Positions 61,474 to 64,000 of a stretch of DNA of 64,000 nt are shown here, one piece after another. The stretch's first letter is position 1. Every line of letters starts with the position of its first letter. The translations under genes were made by a program, and so were the position numbers. The notes below the pieces were generated by a model that was not told the DNA's origin, made no database searches, and was given only the letters and a program-made list of their open reading frames with translations. Source of the stretch: Pollutimonas subterranea (GTDB lineage Bacteria > Pseudomonadota > Gammaproteobacteria > Burkholderiales > Burkholderiaceae_B); NCBI RefSeq assembly GCF_002849655.1, contig NZ_PDNW01000002.1:248001-312000 (forward strand). Reading direction: 5' to 3'.

Positions 61474-61953
61474 ATGAAGCTTGATACGATAGATTTGCGA
61501 ATTCTCGATGAGCTGCAACATGACGGCTCGCTCAGCAACGTCGAACTGGCAAAGCGTGTGCATTTATCGCCATCGCCCTGTCTGGCACGGGTCAAAGCGC
61601 TGGAAGCCGCCGGAATTATTGGGCGCTATGTGGCATTGGCCAATGCCGCCGCGCTTGGCTTGGGATTAAACGTCTTCATTTCGATCAGCCTGAAGTCGCA
61701 ATCAAAGCAATCCCTTTCCAATTTCGAACAGCGTATCGCGGTACACGATGAAGTCATGGAATGCTATTTGATGACTGGAGACTCCGACTATCTGATCCGC
61801 GTCGCCGTTTCGGATATTGCCGCGCTCGAGCGCTTTATCCTGAACCAGCTCACGCCCATTCCCGGCATCGACAAAATCCGCTCCAGCTTTGCGCTCAAGC
61901 AGGTCTCGTATAAAACGGCGCTACCCCTGACTAATTTGCAGCGAGCCGTGTAG
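61474..61953 (+). CDS. Lrp/AsnC-family transcriptional regulator (MdeR-like)
   Basis: 159 residues. Helix-turn-helix near 8-60 (LDTIDLRILDELQHDGSL, NVELAKRVHLSPSPCLARVK) and the RAM amino-acid-binding domain (about 70-150) with VMECYLMTGDSDYLIRVAV. Divergent from the E1 gene with 139 bp between starts. In the MdeR system the regulator activates its E1 neighbour in response to methionine; control by an amino acid is likely here. Confidence 0.9.
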   Translation: MKLDTIDLRILDELQHDGSLSNVELAKRVHLSPSPCLARVKALEAAGIIGRYVALANAAALGLGLNVFISISLKSQSKQSLSNFEQRIAVHDEVMECYLMTGDSDYLIRVAVSDIAALERFILNQLTPIPGIDKIRSSFALKQVSYKTALPLTNLQRAV

Positions 61954-62080
61954 GTTCGGGATGATCGCGGTGACTGATAACGCAAGTTCAATTGGGAGGA
62001 TAGCTTTTTATCGCGACCGACTCCATCCTGATCCATTCCCAAATTCAACTCCGGGTGTGGAGAGGCCAGAACGCGTTGCA

Positions 62081-64000
62081 ATGGCGGGTTTAAAGGTGTG
62101 GGTTCATCGGCTGACCCTCGCCGTCCATTTATTGTTATTCCTATGTGTCGGTCCAGCGGCCATAGCCCAAAGTCAACTCGGAAAGGACATACCATTTCGG
62201 TGGTACGAAGACACATCCGCCGGCCTCGATATTCATGATTTCATGGCTTTGCCGGCCGACGCTCTTACGGAACAGCGCAATGTACTGTCGATAGGGTATA
62301 CGCAGTCGCCGGTATGGTTGAGATTCTCCTTGCCTGCCGATTTATTCAATGGACAAGATCGCTGGTTGCAACTTGGTCCCAATTTTCTTGATCACATTAC
62401 GCTTTACTATCGTCCCTCTGCGAGTAGCGGGGATTGGTCGATTCATCGCGCAGGTGACATGTGGCCTCGTGCTCCTGGCGATATGGATTACCGGTTTCCT
62501 GTATTCGCACTCGCTGCGCCGTTAGGCACGCCGGGATACGATGTCGTGATCCAGATACAGAGCTCCAGCTCCATACTCTTGGATGGAACGCTCTGGGTTC
62601 CGGAAGCTTTCTTGAGCGAGGCAGCTCGCGACACTGCATTTTGGAGCTTCTATTTCGGTCTGGCGGCGCTTTCAACCGCCCTTGCCGTATTTGTCGCGTT
62701 TCTTTTTCGTCGCCCTCTTGCATGGGCACTTTGCGCGTTTTCTCTTACGTATTGGCTTGTTGCCTGCATTCAGGGCTATATCGATTGGTTCTTCGACAGC
62801 CCGTTTCATTGGCAGCACTACCTCACCAGCATACTGACGCTGCTGGGGTACACGAGCCTGCTTTGGGTAACAACAGAGGCACTCAATTTGCGCGAGCGCC
62901 GCCCGGGCCTGCATCGCTTGATAATGATTGCGATAGGCTTAAGCCTGTTGCTACCGCTTAGCATTCCCTTTGATTTCTATGGACAGGCTATCAAGATTCA
63001 AGGCGTGCTGTGCATTTCTACTGCCTTGATACTTGCTGCGGGTGCGTGGATAGTTTGGCGAGATGAGGACCGCGACGCCATGACCTTGGTGTTGGGCCTT
63101 ATGCCGGCACTGTACGTGGCCGCGGGTATTGTTGCGTTGATGTCGCTCATTGGCTTGATTCCCTACAACAAACACATCTATGGTCTGTGGCAGTATGTGA
63201 TCATGGTCAACATGCTGACAATACTGGGGTGGGTCGCCTATCGCATCCAACAAGAGGCACGGGAAACTCAGGAAAAGCGGCAACTGGCGCACGAGTTAAA
63301 ACTGGAGCGGGAAGCCAGTTTCCATCAACGCCAATTCATCGGCATGGTGTCGCACGAGTTTCGCAACCCGTTAGCCGTCATTACCAGCGCCCTGGAGAAT
63401 CTTCAACTGCTTTCAGTCTCGGACAAGCAGCAAAGAAGGCGCTATCAAAGCATTCGACGTGCTACTCATCGTCTTGTGCAACTGACCGACAATTGCCTGG
63501 CGGACTCGCGTCTTTATGCCGACGGTTTGCAGTTGCATATGGAGCTGATCAATCTGCTTGACGTGGTCCGCTCTGCTGCCGAAATCGTTGATGGCTCACA
63601 GGATCATCAGTGGCGGCTGACAGTGCAAGGGCAAAGCGTCGACAAGCTTACCCGGCAAGAGATACTGGTCCAGGCCGACGGCGCGATGCTGCGTATTGCC
63701 GTATCAAACGTTCTGGACAACGCAATCAAGTACAGCGACAAAGGCCGCGTCGATGTAGACCTGACCTTTAGAAATGAACGCATTGTGGTCAGCATTTTGG
63801 ATCGCGGCCCCGGAATTCCGATCGAAGACGCCACTTTAATTTTTGAACGCCATCGTCGGCGGCAACTATCGTCAATGGCGGGGCATGATCCAGGCGGCTC
63901 CGGCCTTGGCCTTTATGTTGCGAGGCAAATCGCTCATGCGCATGGCGGCGAGCTGGAACTCGCTCGGAGCGGGCCCGAAGGTAGCTGTTTTGAGTTGTCT
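62081..64000 (+). CDS. Sensor histidine kinase with 7TM-DISM sensory domain, 3'-truncated by window edge
   Basis: Open from the ATG at 62081 to the last base, at least 640 residues. A signal peptide (LAVHLLLFLCVGPAAIA-QS) is followed by a periplasmic 7TMR-DISMED2-type beta domain (about 35-185, with PVWLRFSLP). Seven membrane segments come next (about 190-400). The kinase helix has phospho-histidine in GMVSHEFRNPLAVI near residue 425, and the ATPase domain shows NVLDNAIKYSDKG, ILDRGPGIP and GSGLGLYVARQIAHAHGG. GGAG (62059-62063) is rather far upstream, so a GTG at 62096 could also be used. The response regulator should lie beyond the window. Confidence 0.87.
   Translation, partial: MAGLKVWVHRLTLAVHLLLFLCVGPAAIAQSQLGKDIPFRWYEDTSAGLDIHDFMALPADALTEQRNVLSIGYTQSPVWLRFSLPADLFNGQDRWLQLGPNFLDHITLYYRPSASSGDWSIHRAGDMWPRAPGDMDYRFPVFALAAPLGTPGYDVVIQIQSSSSILLDGTLWVPEAFLSEAARDTAFWSFYFGLAALSTALAVFVAFLFRRPLAWALCAFSLTYWLVACIQGYIDWFFDSPFHWQHYLTSILTLLGYTSLLWVTTEALNLRERRPGLHRLIMIAIGLSLLLPLSIPFDFYGQAIKIQGVLCISTALILAAGAWIVWRDEDRDAMTLVLGLMPALYVAAGIVALMSLIGLIPYNKHIYGLWQYVIMVNMLTILGWVAYRIQQEARETQEKRQLAHELKLEREASFHQRQFIGMVSHEFRNPLAVITSALENLQLLSVSDKQQRRRYQSIRRATHRLVQLTDNCLADSRLYADGLQLHMELINLLDVVRSAAEIVDGSQDHQWRLTVQGQSVDKLTRQEILVQADGAMLRIAVSNVLDNAIKYSDKGRVDVDLTFRNERIVVSILDRGPGIPIEDATLIFERHRRRQLSSMAGHDPGGSGLGLYVARQIAHAHGGELELARSGPEGSCFELS

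Noticed and set aside
1-64000. CRISPR arrays, insertion sequences, prophage or integrase genes
   Set aside because: No regularly spaced direct repeats, transposase, integrase or phage structural motifs were seen anywhere in the window.

Overview
The window looks like chromosome of a GC-rich, free-living betaproteobacterium of the order Burkholderiales, most likely family Alcaligenaceae (Bordetella/Achromobacter/Pusillimonas relatives). The reasons are six Bug/TctC-type periplasmic receptors scattered without their membrane partners, a GntR-malonyl-CoA decarboxylase-hydratase-malonyl-CoA ligase operon, a dapA-bamC pair, and the general codon and base usage. This placement is inference from gene content; no rRNA or marker phylogeny is available here. 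I see no transposase, integrase, phage gene or CRISPR array.

Layout. 1-13.2 kb is core metabolism: the 3' part of a JmjC-type ribosomal oxygenase, the assimilatory sulfite reductase operon cysJ-cysI-cysG with a candidate CysB operator, then (minus strand) yciO, a site-2 protease, dapA and bamC, followed by ypfJ, tRNA-His(GTG) and cardiolipin synthase. 13.2-18.7 kb is a minus-strand malonate operon (matR-matA-enoyl-CoA hydratase-matB-Bug receptor). 18.8-22.2 kb holds an aldehyde dehydrogenase facing two tetronate-pathway genes (denD-like, otnI-like). 22.2-36.2 kb is a 14-kb run of fourteen minus-strand genes: ABC transporter (4 genes), LeuC/LeuD-type hydro-lyase, isocitrate-lyase/PEP-mutase-type lyase, Bug receptor, acyl-CoA ligase, MaoC-type hydratase, CaiB-type CoA-transferase, second Bug receptor, IclR regulator and thioesterase, with a divergent GntR regulator at the far end. 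37-41.8 kb contains sixA, a carboxynorspermidine (polyamine) operon led by an XRE regulator, a SYLF lipoprotein and ynfA. 42.1-44.1 kb is a hybrid sensor kinase broken in a G-tract. 44.5-48.7 kb carries a three-subunit molybdenum hydroxylase. 48.9-52.3 kb is a compact and less GC-rich GntR-dehydrogenase-Bug-RraA cluster. 52.8-58.5 kb has an aldehyde dehydrogenase, a split thiamine-diphosphate decarboxylase, LysR and two Bug receptors. 58.7-62 kb is a homodimeric 2-oxoacid dehydrogenase E1 with a divergent Lrp regulator and a good Lrp-box. A 7TM-DISM sensor kinase runs off the right edge.

How it works together. The accessory part reads as successive organic-acid catabolic modules, each with its own regulator, and most with a periplasmic receptor. 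The most interesting is the 22-36 kb cluster. An aconitase-family LeuC/LeuD pair next to an ICL/PEPM lyase copies the logic of the dimethylmaleate hydratase/2,3-dimethylmalate lyase pair of anaerobic nicotinate breakdown: hydrate or isomerise an unsaturated dicarboxylate to a substituted malate, then split it to a 2-oxoacid plus a short acid. The adjoining CoA ligase, MaoC hydratase and CoA-transferase could process the short acid. The substrate cannot be read from the sequence, so the pathway is a hypothesis.

Two reading-frame breaks, one in a G7 tract of the hybrid kinase and one next to a 4-base G run in a Bug receptor, should be checked against raw reads before either gene is called dead or phase-variable.
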